From contig CAJTNI010000013.1 in the NCBI GenBank assembly GCA_910577945.1, positions 1 to 57,104 of the forward strand: a stretch of 57,104 bases of DNA. Direction: 5' to 3'. Numbering within the stretch: the first letter of the stretch is position 1; each line of letters opens with the position of its first letter. This DNA comes from an uncultured Christensenella sp. Lineage in GTDB: Bacteria; Bacillota; Clostridia; Christensenellales; Pumilibacteraceae. Below the pieces are notes generated by a model, which was not told where the DNA came from, ran no database searches, and saw only the letters and a program-made list of their open reading frames with translations. The position numbers and the translations under genes were made by a program. Shown one piece after another: positions 26,014 to 33,314 of the stretch.

Positions 26014-28002
26014 ATGTGGAATGACGCAGTAGTAACGAACGCGGGCAAAGAACTGCTCGCGCAATGGCTCGGCGGCGGCGAACTTGTCATTGACAGCGCC
26101 GCGACCGGTCAGGGCACCGTTGCGGCGAGTTTGCTCATGGGGCAGACCGAGCTCGTAAGCAAAAAGCAAAATATGAGCATTGTCAAGGCGGAGAACATCG
26201 GCGGCGGACGGCGCCTTCAGCTTCAACTGACAAGCGAAGGTGTAACAAACGCCTATACGATCAACCAGATCGGCATCTGGGCGAAGCTCGGCGACGGCGA
26301 TGCAAAAATGATCGCTATCTTCCAAGACAACACGGGAATCAGCGTTCCGACGTTTGAGCAAATGCCCGATTATGTATTCACGTTTTACGCGACGATCCAA
26401 ATGTCGAACAGCGGCGAGCTCGTCGTCAACGTCGACAAAAGCGCGATCGTTACGCGGGCGGACTTTGAGGAGCACACCAACAACAAGGAGAACCCGCACG
26501 AAGTAACGCAAAAACAGCTTTTCGACGATCTGACCGAAACGACTGCGCTCGCGGCGACGGACTTCATTCCCATCGAAGTTGTTGCGGACGGCACCGCGAA
26601 AAAGATCTCGAAGGAAAACCTGCACAAAGCTCTGGGGCTAAATACGACGTCCATCACAGGCGCGACGGTAACGCTCGGGGCTTCTCAAACGTATTCCGGA
26701 TCCGTAAAAACACAAGCCGTCAGCTCCGTCGTTGTCGGCGGGAAAACTCTGACGGAAGGTACCGACTATATCGTTTCGGGAAACACCGGAACGAACGCAG
26801 GGAACTACACCCTTGTTATCACGGGAGTCGGTGCGTATGTGGGCTCTATCGCCAAATCGTGGACGATCGCGAAGGCGGCGGGATCCGTGAGCGTGAGCTC
26901 GTCGGCAGTCAGCGTTATCGGAGCCGCTGGAAGGACGACGACGGTAACCGTCAGTCGTTCGGGTAACGGAACGATTATAGCCGCAAGCAGCGCGCCAGAA
27001 GTCGCAGACGTTACGCTCAGCGGCACCACGTTGACTATTAAGGGAATGAGCTCCGGCTCGGCGGTCATAACGGTTACGGTCGCGGCTGGAACGAACCACC
27101 AAGCGGCAACCTGCAGGATCTCTGTCTCGGCGACGATATTCCCGAGCGTTCTAAACGACAACTCGTGGGAGCAGATTCGGTATGCATCCGACAACGGACT
27201 CGCGGCTTCGATCTGGTCTGTCGGTGCAACGAAAAAAGTCAAGGTGCAGGGCAATGTCGGCGCGCAGGCAATCGATGCAGAGCTATGGGTGTATATTCTG
27301 GGCTTCAATCATAACGCGGCCCGCGAAGGCAACAACAAAATACACTTCGGAACCTTCAAAACCGCACAATCGGGCGGGACGGACGTCGGTTTAATTGACA
27401 ATGAGTACGGAAAATACTATACTGATGGAAGGAAGTGCTTCAATCTCAACCATTGGGGCTATTACAATTACGGCGGCTGGAAAGCCTGTGATGCCCGTTA
27501 TGATATACTGGGCTCGACCGATAAGTCGCCCCAGAACTACGGTTCGGCACGAGTATCGGGTGACGTCGGGTACGATGCGAGCGCGACCTGCGCTTTGAAA
27601 CCCGTCTCCAATACGCTTATGGCGGCGCTTCCCGCGGATCTCCGTGCGGTTATGAAGCCGATCACAAAATACACCGACAACATAGGAGGCGGAACAAATG
27701 ACGCAGGCAACGTAACGGCATCGGTTGATTATCTACCGCTGTTAGCGGAAAAAGAAATTTTCGGATCAAGAACTTACGCGAACAGTTCAGAGCAGAATTA
27801 TCAAGCCCAATATGCCTATTTTGCGAACGGCAACACGAAAGTAAAATATCGGCATTCAGCCGTCTCTCAGACGGCTGTGTGGTGGTCGCGCTCCCCCTGT
27901 TGCACTAGTGGCAACGGTTTCTGCTGTGTGTGGTCGAGCGGTGGCGCGGACGGTGACGGGACATACAATTCGCGGGCGGTGGCGCCGGCTTTCGCCGTCT
28001 AA
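26014..28002 (+). CDS. Tail fibre protein, DGR target with C-type-lectin-like variable end
   Basis: 662 residues. Residues 1-160 are a tail-collar fibre N-terminus that plugs into the baseplate (MWNDAVVTNAGKELLAQW, NPHEVTQ at the end). About 205-370 are two immunoglobulin-like domains, the first MBG/YDG-like (SGSVKTQAVSSVVVGG). From about 375 comes a DUF6273/formylglycine-type C-lectin fold (VYILGFNHN, YYTDGRKCFNLNHWGYY) ending in the variable segment VWWSRSP to NSRAVAPAFAV. Residues that differ from the template are 629-633, 635, 646-649, 651 and 659; most template codons there are AAY. The protein would bind the host surface, with a binding site rewritten by the retroelement. AAGGAGAC precedes the start. 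Confidence 0.92.
   Translation: MWNDAVVTNAGKELLAQWLGGGELVIDSAATGQGTVAASLLMGQTELVSKKQNMSIVKAENIGGGRRLQLQLTSEGVTNAYTINQIGIWAKLGDGDAKMIAIFQDNTGISVPTFEQMPDYVFTFYATIQMSNSGELVVNVDKSAIVTRADFEEHTNNKENPHEVTQKQLFDDLTETTALAATDFIPIEVVADGTAKKISKENLHKALGLNTTSITGATVTLGASQTYSGSVKTQAVSSVVVGGKTLTEGTDYIVSGNTGTNAGNYTLVITGVGAYVGSIAKSWTIAKAAGSVSVSSSAVSVIGAAGRTTTVTVSRSGNGTIIAASSAPEVADVTLSGTTLTIKGMSSGSAVITVTVAAGTNHQAATCRISVSATIFPSVLNDNSWEQIRYASDNGLAASIWSVGATKKVKVQGNVGAQAIDAELWVYILGFNHNAAREGNNKIHFGTFKTAQSGGTDVGLIDNEYGKYYTDGRKCFNLNHWGYYNYGGWKACDARYDILGSTDKSPQNYGSARVSGDVGYDASATCALKPVSNTLMAALPADLRAVMKPITKYTDNIGGGTNDAGNVTASVDYLPLLAEKEIFGSRTYANSSEQNYQAQYAYFANGNTKVKYRHSAVSQTAVWWSRSPCCTSGNGFCCVWSSGGADGDGTYNSRAVAPAFAV
27872..27995 (+). 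repeat. DGR variable repeat (VR)
   Basis: 124 bp at the 3' end of the fibre gene, aligned without gaps to 28599-28722 (offset 727). I count 17 mismatches, 16 opposite a TR adenine (mostly A to G, also A to C and one A to T); the other is T to G at 27960. The last 22 bases before 27989 are identical and GC-rich, like the initiation-of-mutagenic-homing block. Confidence 0.95.
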
Positions 28003-28022
28003 TCTCAGGATCCAAGCAATCA

Positions 28023-28085
28023 CGCCCGCGGAAGCGGGCGCAAAGGGATGAAAAGCCCCCGCGCCTTCCGCCCGCGAAGCGGGCG
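28023..28085 (+). promoter_or_regulatory. Two GC-rich hairpins just after the VR
   Basis: CGCCCGC-GGAA-GCGGGCG at 28023-28040 and CGCCCGC-GAA-GCGGGCG at 28069-28085, each with a 7-bp stem. They begin 21 bp after the fibre stop. The known Bordetella phage DGR needs a hairpin/cruciform downstream of VR for target recognition; these are the obvious equivalents. No T-run follows, so they are not ordinary terminators. Confidence 0.65.
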
Positions 28086-28104
28086 AAAATTTTCAGGAAA
28101 AATT

Positions 28105-28560
28105 ATGTCAGTATTAAAATCGAACCGATCGGAAAGCAAAGCGGAATTTATCAACACTGCGAACGAGATCTACACACGGACGATCACGTTTTTGACGCGA
28201 TTATCGGCAAGATATTCGCGTCTGCTGGCGGCGGACGTTGCAAGGCTCGCTTCCGAAGTGGTTGACAACGCCGAAAAGGCAAATAGTATATTCCCATCGG
28301 ATTCCGTTCGGCGGGAACTGCGCGAGCGGCATCTGCTCGAAGCCCGTGCTTCGCTTATGGCTCTCGACGTTAAGCTGTCGCTGTGCTATCAGATTATGAT
28401 CCTGAACCCCGCAGGGTGTTTTGAAACTTCGTCGGGGAAGGCAGTCGAAAAGTCCGATGCGCTTAAACGCCTCGATAAGATGGCGCAGGCACTCGGGGAT
28501 CTTATCGACAAAGAGAACACGCTCCTGACAGGCGTGTTAAAATCGGACAAAAAAGAGTAA
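28105..28560 (+). CDS. DGR accessory variability determinant (Avd-like, four-helix bundle)
   Basis: 151 residues from ATG 28105; the reading frame extends upstream through the hairpins, but that part lacks a ribosome site and is not expected to be coding. The protein is almost all helical, with the start SVLKSNRSESKAEF and later VVDNAEKANSIFP and SLCYQIMILNP seen in Clostridia DGR accessory proteins. Avd is a basic pentamer that binds the RT and template RNA and is needed for mutagenic copying. Its place between VR and TR is the standard one. Confidence 0.85.
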   Translation: MSVLKSNRSESKAEFINTANEIYTRTITFLTRLSARYSRLLAADVARLASEVVDNAEKANSIFPSDSVRRELRERHLLEARASLMALDVKLSLCYQIMILNPAGCFETSSGKAVEKSDALKRLDKMAQALGDLIDKENTLLTGVLKSDKKE

Positions 28561-28598
28561 GCTCTTTTCTGTGGGTGCATCTCTGTATATTCGCTGCT

Positions 28599-28722
28599 CG
28601 GCTGTGTGGTGGTCGCGCTCCCCCTATTACAATAATAACAACAATTTCTGCTGTGTGTGGTCGAGCGGTGGCGCGAACAATAACAATACAAACAATTCGC
28701 GGGCGGTGGCGCCGGATTTCGC
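28599..28722 (+). repeat. DGR template repeat (TR)
   Basis: Non-coding 124-bp template between avd and the RT gene. In the fibre frame it reads SPYYNNNNNFCCVW and GANNNNTNNSRAV: runs of AAY codons, which adenine mutagenesis can turn into many residues but never into a stop. Its 3' end differs from the VR at 28716 and after 28722, which may mark the IMH/IMH* distinction that keeps the template unchanged. Confidence 0.95.
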
Positions 28723-28821
28723 ATTCTCCCTGAGAAGGTAGAAAGTCGAAAAAAGTAACTTTATGTGAACCGACTGATGCGAAAGGAGAGATGATTTCCC
28801 GGAAGAAATTCCAAAACTGTT

Positions 28822-28895
28822 CTTTGACGATCGTGCACGGACGCTTCTTGCATGGCGGGCTATGTGCGTAACCCGTTTCATGTGCACGATCAAAG
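28822..28895 (+). ncRNA. Structured part of the DGR template RNA
   Basis: GATCGTGCAC (28829-28838) pairs perfectly with GTGCACGATC (28882-28891). A further CTTT/AAAG pairing lies outside a 3-nt bulge, and the loop is 43 nt. It lies about 100 nt after TR, in the spacer that in Bordetella phage binds RT-Avd and primes cDNA synthesis. This is inference from position and pairing. Confidence 0.5.
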
Positions 28896-28943
28896 CGGCT
28901 TAGAACGCACCCTACACCACAGCCGCGCGAGGTAACGAAAATT

Positions 28944-30137
28944 ATGACAAGCGACGAACGGCACGAAGCAAGGTACCAACGACGCAAAGCAAAACGTGAG
29001 CAACGCCGAAAAGACCGCGCCCGAGCGGTCGGCGGTTTAGCTCGCGTTTTTACCTACAACGCGATGTTTAAGGCAGGGCGAAAATGTTGCAACGGTGTGC
29101 GCTGGAAGAATAGCGTCCAACGCTTCGAGATGCACCTATTTTCGCAAACTGCAAAATGCCGCAGACTGCTGTTCGAGAAAAAATGGAAGCCCGGGAAGTA
29201 CGTTGTTTTCCCGTTGAATGAGCGAGGCAAAAAGCGCATTATAAGCGCGCCGAGAATACAGGATCGTCAAGTACATAAAACCCTGAATCAGCGCGCTTTG
29301 ATGCCGTTATATACGCCCGACATGATTAGCCACAACGGCGCCAATCTTCCCGGCAAAGGCTTCCACTTTTCACTTCACGCGCTCGCAGACGAACTTAGGT
29401 GGCACTTCCGCCACTATGGAAGAGAAGGCTGGATCATTTTGACCGACTTTGAAAAATTCTTCCCCTCTGCACCGCATTCGGCGATCTATCAACGACACGA
29501 ACGAATCCTACTGCATCCCAACATTCGGGATCTTGCCGACCGTTTTCTTGAACCCGGCGGCAAGGGACTGCCGCTCGGCGTTGAGATCAGTCAAATGGAG
29601 ATGGTTGCGCTTCCGTCCCCGGTTGATAATTTTCTGAAATGTCAACTTCATTTGAAAGGCGCCGGGCATCACATGGACGACTATGCGATACTCGTTCCGC
29701 CAGACGTTGATCCGAAAGACGTGCTCGCGCAATTCGTTAAAAAGGCGGAGAGCATCGGGCTGAAGGTCAGTCTCGCGAAAACGCGTATCCAGCCACTCAC
29801 GAAGCCCTTCAAGTTCTGCAAGGCAAAGTTCCAGCTTACCGAAACCGGTCGCGTTGTCATTCACGGCAATCGTCAAAGCGTTTACAGGTTCCGCAGAAAG
29901 CTGAAGGCGTTCAAAAGAAAAATCGAGAATAAAGAGAAAACACTCGAAGATCTATACACGCTCACACAGAGCTCTCTGGCATACTTCGAGAACTACGATG
30001 ACCACAACCGCGTCTTGTCGTTGCGGCGGTTATTCTACAAGCTGTTCGGCTTTTCAGCCGAGAAAATCGAAAATTTTAAGGAGGACATCCAGCCATGCAA
30101 TATGTGGTTCACAGACGACTACGTTGTAAGAGCTTAA
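28944..30137 (+). CDS. DGR reverse transcriptase
   Basis: 397 residues. RT motif A is TDFEKFF (catalytic Asp168), the DGR-specific motif is LGVEISQ (residues 211-217, in place of the QGxxxSP of other RTs), and the catalytic box is HMDD (243-246) instead of YMDD. Later AKFQLTETGRVVIHGN and a basic thumb (KLKAFKRKIENKEK) complete the enzyme. It copies the TR RNA with errors at adenines, and the cDNA replaces the VR. GAGGTA precedes the ATG. It has no intron-type maturase or endonuclease domain. Confidence 0.93.
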   Translation: MTSDERHEARYQRRKAKREQRRKDRARAVGGLARVFTYNAMFKAGRKCCNGVRWKNSVQRFEMHLFSQTAKCRRLLFEKKWKPGKYVVFPLNERGKKRIISAPRIQDRQVHKTLNQRALMPLYTPDMISHNGANLPGKGFHFSLHALADELRWHFRHYGREGWIILTDFEKFFPSAPHSAIYQRHERILLHPNIRDLADRFLEPGGKGLPLGVEISQMEMVALPSPVDNFLKCQLHLKGAGHHMDDYAILVPPDVDPKDVLAQFVKKAESIGLKVSLAKTRIQPLTKPFKFCKAKFQLTETGRVVIHGNRQSVYRFRRKLKAFKRKIENKEKTLEDLYTLTQSSLAYFENYDDHNRVLSLRRLFYKLFGFSAEKIENFKEDIQPCNMWFTDDYVVRA

Positions 30138-30505
30138 GCGGCGACGTCAATCTTCCGTTCGGAACGCTCTGCACCCTGAACGGCGAGATCCTCGAAAAAG
30201 ACGGCAAACCGCTCTTTTTCGTAATGAGCGAAAACGCCCACCAATACTTGGCGCGAAACGACGACGGGCACGGAATCGAGCGCGGGCGACTTACACAGGA
30301 GATCCAGAGCCGACTCCGACCGAAACCCAATCCGAAAGACGAAGCGAAACGCCTCGAAGCGTGGAACCGAATCTGGGACGACGAAAAATTGAAGCCTTAC
30401 AAAATGCGTGAGCATCCCGACCACTGGTTATGGAATCACGCATTTTTTAATGCGGACATTGCGACGTTGCAATATATTCTCAAAGTCATCGAAGGAGGTG
30501 CATGA
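30095..30505 (+). CDS. Conserved phage protein overlapping the RT gene
   Basis: 136 residues. Begins MQYVVHRRLRCKSLSGDV and holds SENAHQYLARNDDGHG and HPDHWLWNHAFFNADI; I recall the same pattern in Clostridia prophages near tail and lysis genes, without a known function. It overlaps the RT gene end by 43 bases, with AAGGAGG as ribosome site inside the RT frame, so it is probably co-expressed. Confidence 0.7.
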   Translation: MQYVVHRRLRCKSLSGDVNLPFGTLCTLNGEILEKDGKPLFFVMSENAHQYLARNDDGHGIERGRLTQEIQSRLRPKPNPKDEAKRLEAWNRIWDDEKLKPYKMREHPDHWLWNHAFFNADIATLQYILKVIEGGA

Positions 30506-30858
30506 TGTTCAAAATCATTACGACCGGCGGGACGGAGCTCGGAATGACCGACTCCGTCCGTTTTATTAAAGTGAGTTCCGAAGGCTCTTTTATCGAATCG
30601 ACGAAAGACGAAGCCGTCGGCATAGCTTTCAAAGGCTCCCCCTACAATCTGGCAGGGCAGAACGCTATCGACGGCGCCGAGACGGTTCTCATTATCGAAA
30701 CGGACGGCGGCGGGGAAGTCGCGGAGCTGCGCGTGAAAACCGCACAGCAAGCCGAAGAACTCGCGCAATCGGATGAGACGGCGATCGCCCTTTATGAGCG
30801 TTTAGCGCAGCAGGACGAAGCCCTGATCGAGATCTACGAACAAATTATAGGAGGTTAA
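30502..30858 (+). CDS. Hypothetical phage protein
   Basis: 118 residues (two adjacent ATGs at 30502 and 30505; GGAGGTGC precedes them). The N-terminal two thirds are beta-rich with no known domain; the last 40 residues are an acidic helix, probably coiled coil. Overlaps the previous stop. Likely a tail-fibre or baseplate accessory by position. Confidence 0.6.
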   Translation: MMFKIITTGGTELGMTDSVRFIKVSSEGSFIESTKDEAVGIAFKGSPYNLAGQNAIDGAETVLIIETDGGGEVAELRVKTAQQAEELAQSDETAIALYERLAQQDEALIEIYEQIIGG

Positions 30859-30861
30859 AAG

Positions 30862-31047
30862 ATGGCAGTCAAAACTATCGCCTACAGTTACTGGCGCAGC
30901 ATTCAGCGCGGCGCCCGCACTTTTGCGAGCATACCCGCCGAACTGAAGCCCGACGTTAAGACGATCGCCCGCGACGACGTTGCCGCTGGCATACTTACCG
31001 CCGAGCAATACGAGACGTTCATCGGCGAGCCGTTTACGGTTGAATAA
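30862..31047 (+). CDS. XkdX-family phage protein
   Basis: 61 residues. AYSYWRSIQRGARTF and LKPDVKTIARDDVAAG with the final EQYETFIGEPF are the XkdX/CD1377-like pattern. These short proteins sit between fibre and holin genes in many Bacillota phages; function unknown. GGAGG upstream. Confidence 0.8.
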   Translation: MAVKTIAYSYWRSIQRGARTFASIPAELKPDVKTIARDDVAAGILTAEQYETFIGEPFTVE

Positions 31048-31059
31048 ATCGGAGGCTCA

Positions 31060-31266
31060 ATGAATACGGAACTCATCGCAAAGCTCTGCGCTCTGGTGGA
31101 TCTCCAGAACGCAATTATCAGGGACATGGCAATCAGGCTTAACGAGCGCGACGACGTGGATCTTTACGAGCGGATCGCTGCCGCTCAAACGACCTATAAC
31201 GCAACGCTCGGAACCGAATTGCCGCCCGCAGTTCAAATACTCAAAAAAGGAGAAGTAAACACATGA
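31060..31266 (+). CDS. Hypothetical phage protein
   Basis: 68 residues, helical, starting MNTELIAKLCALVDLQNAII. GGAGG upstream and a 4-base overlap with the next gene support it. No known domain. Confidence 0.6.
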   Translation: MNTELIAKLCALVDLQNAIIRDMAIRLNERDDVDLYERIAAAQTTYNATLGTELPPAVQILKKGEVNT

Positions 31267-31670
31267 CGCTAACAGTCTGGCAGTTCGCTCTCGCAATCGG
31301 ACTGCCGTCAGCATTCACGGGCGGGCTTGTCGGCCTGTTCTTTTGGAGACTACAACGCAAGATCGAAAAGCGCGACGCGGAGGCGGCTGCAGAAGCAGCA
31401 CGCCGCGAAGAACGCGAAGCCCAGCGCGAAGAAGCCCGCGAAAAAAACGAACTCAACACGATCCGCGCCATCGGCGCATCTATCGCGCTCGGGGAAGCGA
31501 CAGCCCGCGCCGTTCAGCGCATTCCAGACGCGCATTGTAACGGCGATATGCACGCCGCGCTCGATTATGCCCAGCGCGTAAAGCACGAGTTGAAGGACTT
31601 CCTGACGGAGCAGGGCGTTCAGGCTATCTATGCCGATCCGCCTGTTGCTCGGAAGAAAAGCAAAAAATAA
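31263..31670 (+). CDS. Membrane-anchored coiled-coil phage protein
   Basis: 135 residues. One N-terminal membrane helix (about residues 7-29), then a long charged coiled coil rich in Ala, Glu and Arg, and a small C-terminal part with DAHCNGDMHAALDYA. It lies just before the holin-like gene, so a role in lysis or in membrane attachment is possible. Confidence 0.6.
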   Translation: MTLTVWQFALAIGLPSAFTGGLVGLFFWRLQRKIEKRDAEAAAEAARREEREAQREEAREKNELNTIRAIGASIALGEATARAVQRIPDAHCNGDMHAALDYAQRVKHELKDFLTEQGVQAIYADPPVARKKSKK

Positions 31671-31682
31671 GGAGACAATCAC

Positions 31683-32153
31683 ATGGACGAATTGATCATC
31701 AACTTCATCAAAACCTACGGCTTGCCGCTCGGGCTCATCGCTCTGGGCGGCGTCGTTTTACTCTGCATCCTCAAATACGGGAATGTGTTCAGGAAGCTCG
31801 CCGAAAAATGGCGCCACTTCTTATATCTCACGATCACGATCGGCTTCTCGCTGATCGCGTCGGCGATCTATCTGGCGGCATCGGGGCAGTTCTCCGCGGA
31901 ATACTTCTTCGCGGTCGGACTTGCTATTTTTACGCTTGATCAAGCCATTTACGCAATTATTAAGGCAACGCCCGCGGGCGACCTTGTAAGCGGCTTATTT
32001 GATAAACTCAAGGCGGCGATCAAGAAAAAGACCAGCGCAACGGCGGCGGAACTGCCTGTCGTCGAACAAAATGACGAAAATGCCGAAACGACCGCCCAGA
32101 ACGGCGCCACACCGCCCACGGACGGCGGCAACGCACAAACACCCAATAAATAA
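31683..32153 (+). CDS. Holin-like membrane protein
   Basis: 156 residues. Three hydrophobic segments (about 13-31, 43-66, 75-95) followed by a charged, Ala/Thr-rich C-terminus of 55 residues. AAGGAGAC upstream. Position at the end of the late operon suggests a holin that opens the membrane for lysis. No endolysin gene is seen next to it, which is unusual. A strong terminator follows. Confidence 0.55.
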   Translation: MDELIINFIKTYGLPLGLIALGGVVLLCILKYGNVFRKLAEKWRHFLYLTITIGFSLIASAIYLAASGQFSAEYFFAVGLAIFTLDQAIYAIIKATPAGDLVSGLFDKLKAAIKKKTSATAAELPVVEQNDENAETTAQNGATPPTDGGNAQTPNK

Positions 32154-32155
32154 AC

Positions 32156-32200
32156 AAAGCCCGCAGACGGAAATACACGCCGTCCTGCGGGCTTTTTCTT
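32156..32200 (+). terminator. Terminator of the late operon
   Basis: AAAGCCCGCAG (32156-32166) pairs with CTGCGGGCTTT (32185-32195), with a further inner ACGG/CCGT pairing, followed by TTCTTTTT. Confidence 0.9.
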
Positions 32201-32244
32201 TTTGCAAAAAAATTAAAAAAATCGCAATTTTCTTGCGAAAAAGT

Positions 32245-32274
32245 GTTGACTTTCGGTCAACAAAGTAGTATAAT
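32245..32274 (+). promoter_or_regulatory. hicAB promoter with overlapping operator
   Basis: TTGACT at 32246, a 17-bp spacer and TATAAT at 32269-32274. The -35 lies inside a perfect dyad GTTGAC-TTTCG-GTCAAC (32245-32261), a likely binding site for the HTH of HicB, which represses its own operon in known systems. Confidence 0.75.
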
Positions 32275-32301
32275 AAGAATGTAAACAGGAGGTGGTAACA
32301 G

Positions 32302-32493
32302 ATGCCAATGACACCGAAAGAAATGGTCAAATACTTAAAGGCGAACGGCTTCGAAGAAGTTCGACAACCGGGAACCTCGCACCTGAGACTGCGAAACCCA
32401 CAAACGGGAAAACAGACAACGGTGCCAATGCACAGCAAGGAGCTGAAAAAAGGAACCGAACAAGCGATACTCAAGCAGGCAGGGCTGAAATAA
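32302..32493 (+). CDS. hicA: HicA toxin (mRNA interferase)
   Basis: 63 residues. KEMVKYLKANGFEEVRQPGTSH has the HicA fold with the catalytic histidine in GTSHLR; the end TVPMHSKELKKGT is typical. HicA cleaves mRNA and is blocked by HicB. AGGAGGTGG precedes ATG 32302. It lies between the phage terminator and the tRNA, so it is probably prophage cargo that stabilises the element. Confidence 0.9.
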   Translation: MPMTPKEMVKYLKANGFEEVRQPGTSHLRLRNPQTGKQTTVPMHSKELKKGTEQAILKQAGLK

Positions 32494-32531
32494 GCCCTAC
32501 CTGCACAAAATAAAAATAAGGAGATAAAAAC

Positions 32532-33008
32532 ATGAAAAATATAATTTACCCTGCAGTCTTTCACAAAGCCGAAGAAGGTGGTTACTGGGTGGAATTTCCT
32601 GATCTGCCCGGCTGTGTAACCGAAGCCGATACACTCGAGGAAGCTGTTGTTATGGCGGGCGATGCGCTGTTTGTATGGTTTGACGATGAACAGCAAGAGC
32701 AACCCGCCCCGAGCGCAGTCTCCGATATTAAAGTCGAAGGCGACGATTTTGTGACTCTCGTAAAAGCTGAACCCTACGAAAGCGAGGACGCGGTAAAGTT
32801 CCGCGCGGCCGTGGAAGTCGAGAACGGGCTCGCGCAGCGCAACCTTAACAAAAATCAGGCGGCGCTCATCTTAGGCGTTGACCGCTCATACTTCACTTAT
32901 ATCATCAGCGGGAAGAAAACCCCTTCACCTGATATGGCGAAGCGCATCGGGCTCTTGCTCGGCTTCGACTGGCGTGTGTTCTATGCAGACGGCGCCACCG
33001 CTTACTAA
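32532..33008 (+). CDS. hicB: HicB antitoxin with C-terminal HTH
   Basis: 158 residues. The N-terminal half (YPAVFHKAEEGGYWVEFPDL, GCVTEADTLEEA) is the HicB partial RNase H-like fold that covers HicA. The C-terminal half (NLNKNQAALILGVDRSYFTYI) is an XRE-type helix-turn-helix for DNA binding and autoregulation. AAGGAGAT upstream. Long form with HTH, fitting the operator seen upstream. Confidence 0.92.
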   Translation: MKNIIYPAVFHKAEEGGYWVEFPDLPGCVTEADTLEEAVVMAGDALFVWFDDEQQEQPAPSAVSDIKVEGDDFVTLVKAEPYESEDAVKFRAAVEVENGLAQRNLNKNQAALILGVDRSYFTYIISGKKTPSPDMAKRIGLLLGFDWRVFYADGATAY

Positions 33009-33022
33009 ATCAACACAAAAGA

Positions 33023-33060
33023 AAAAGCCCTGCCGCTTCCGCGGTGGGGCTTTTCTTTTT
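33023..33060 (+). terminator. hicAB terminator
   Basis: AAAAGCCCTGCCGC pairs along its whole length (two G-U) with GCGGTGGGGCTTTT around a TTCC loop, followed by CTTTTT. Confidence 0.9.
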
Positions 33061-33146
33061 GGCGCCTTACGGCGTCGGTAATGGTATGGATGCAACGAAC
33101 CCGGTACTGTACACAAACAGCCCCCAGTGTTCGACTGCGCCCCCAA

Positions 33147-33222
33147 TGGTGGGCAATGAGGGACTCGAACCCCCGACTTTCTCCACGTCAAGAAGACACT
33201 CTCCCAGCTGAGTTAATTGCCC
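33147..33222 (-). tRNA. tRNA-Val (anticodon GAC)
   Basis: 76 nt with CCA encoded. All four stems pair: acceptor GGGCAAT/ATTGCCC, D ACTC/GAGT, anticodon TCTTC/GGAGA with loop TTGACGT, T GGGGG/CCCTC (one G-U) with loop TTCGAGT. Its 3' end points toward the prophage, a common integration position, although the left end of the prophage is not in the window to confirm a duplication. Confidence 0.95.
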
Positions 33223-33279
33223 GTATTGAGTTAGCTTTTTAAGTTTAATATATTTTGTTTTTTTTGTCAAGCGGTTTGC

Positions 33280-33308
33280 TTGTATTTGTTTGATTTATGT
33301 GTTAAAAT
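33280..33308 (+). promoter_or_regulatory. dtd promoter (leaderless type)
   Basis: TTGTAT (33280), 17 bp, TAAAAT (33303-33308), then only 6 nt to the ATG; no ribosome site is present. Confidence 0.65.
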
Positions 33309-33314
33309 GTCGGT

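Noticed and set aside
28048..28104. Earlier start for the Avd-like protein
   Set aside because: The extra residues are translated from the second hairpin and lack a ribosome site; the family start is at SVLKSNR.
28944..30137. RT as part of a group II intron or a defence RT
   Set aside because: No maturase or HNH domain and no intron ends; the LGxxxSQ motif and the adjacent TR/VR pair fit a DGR.
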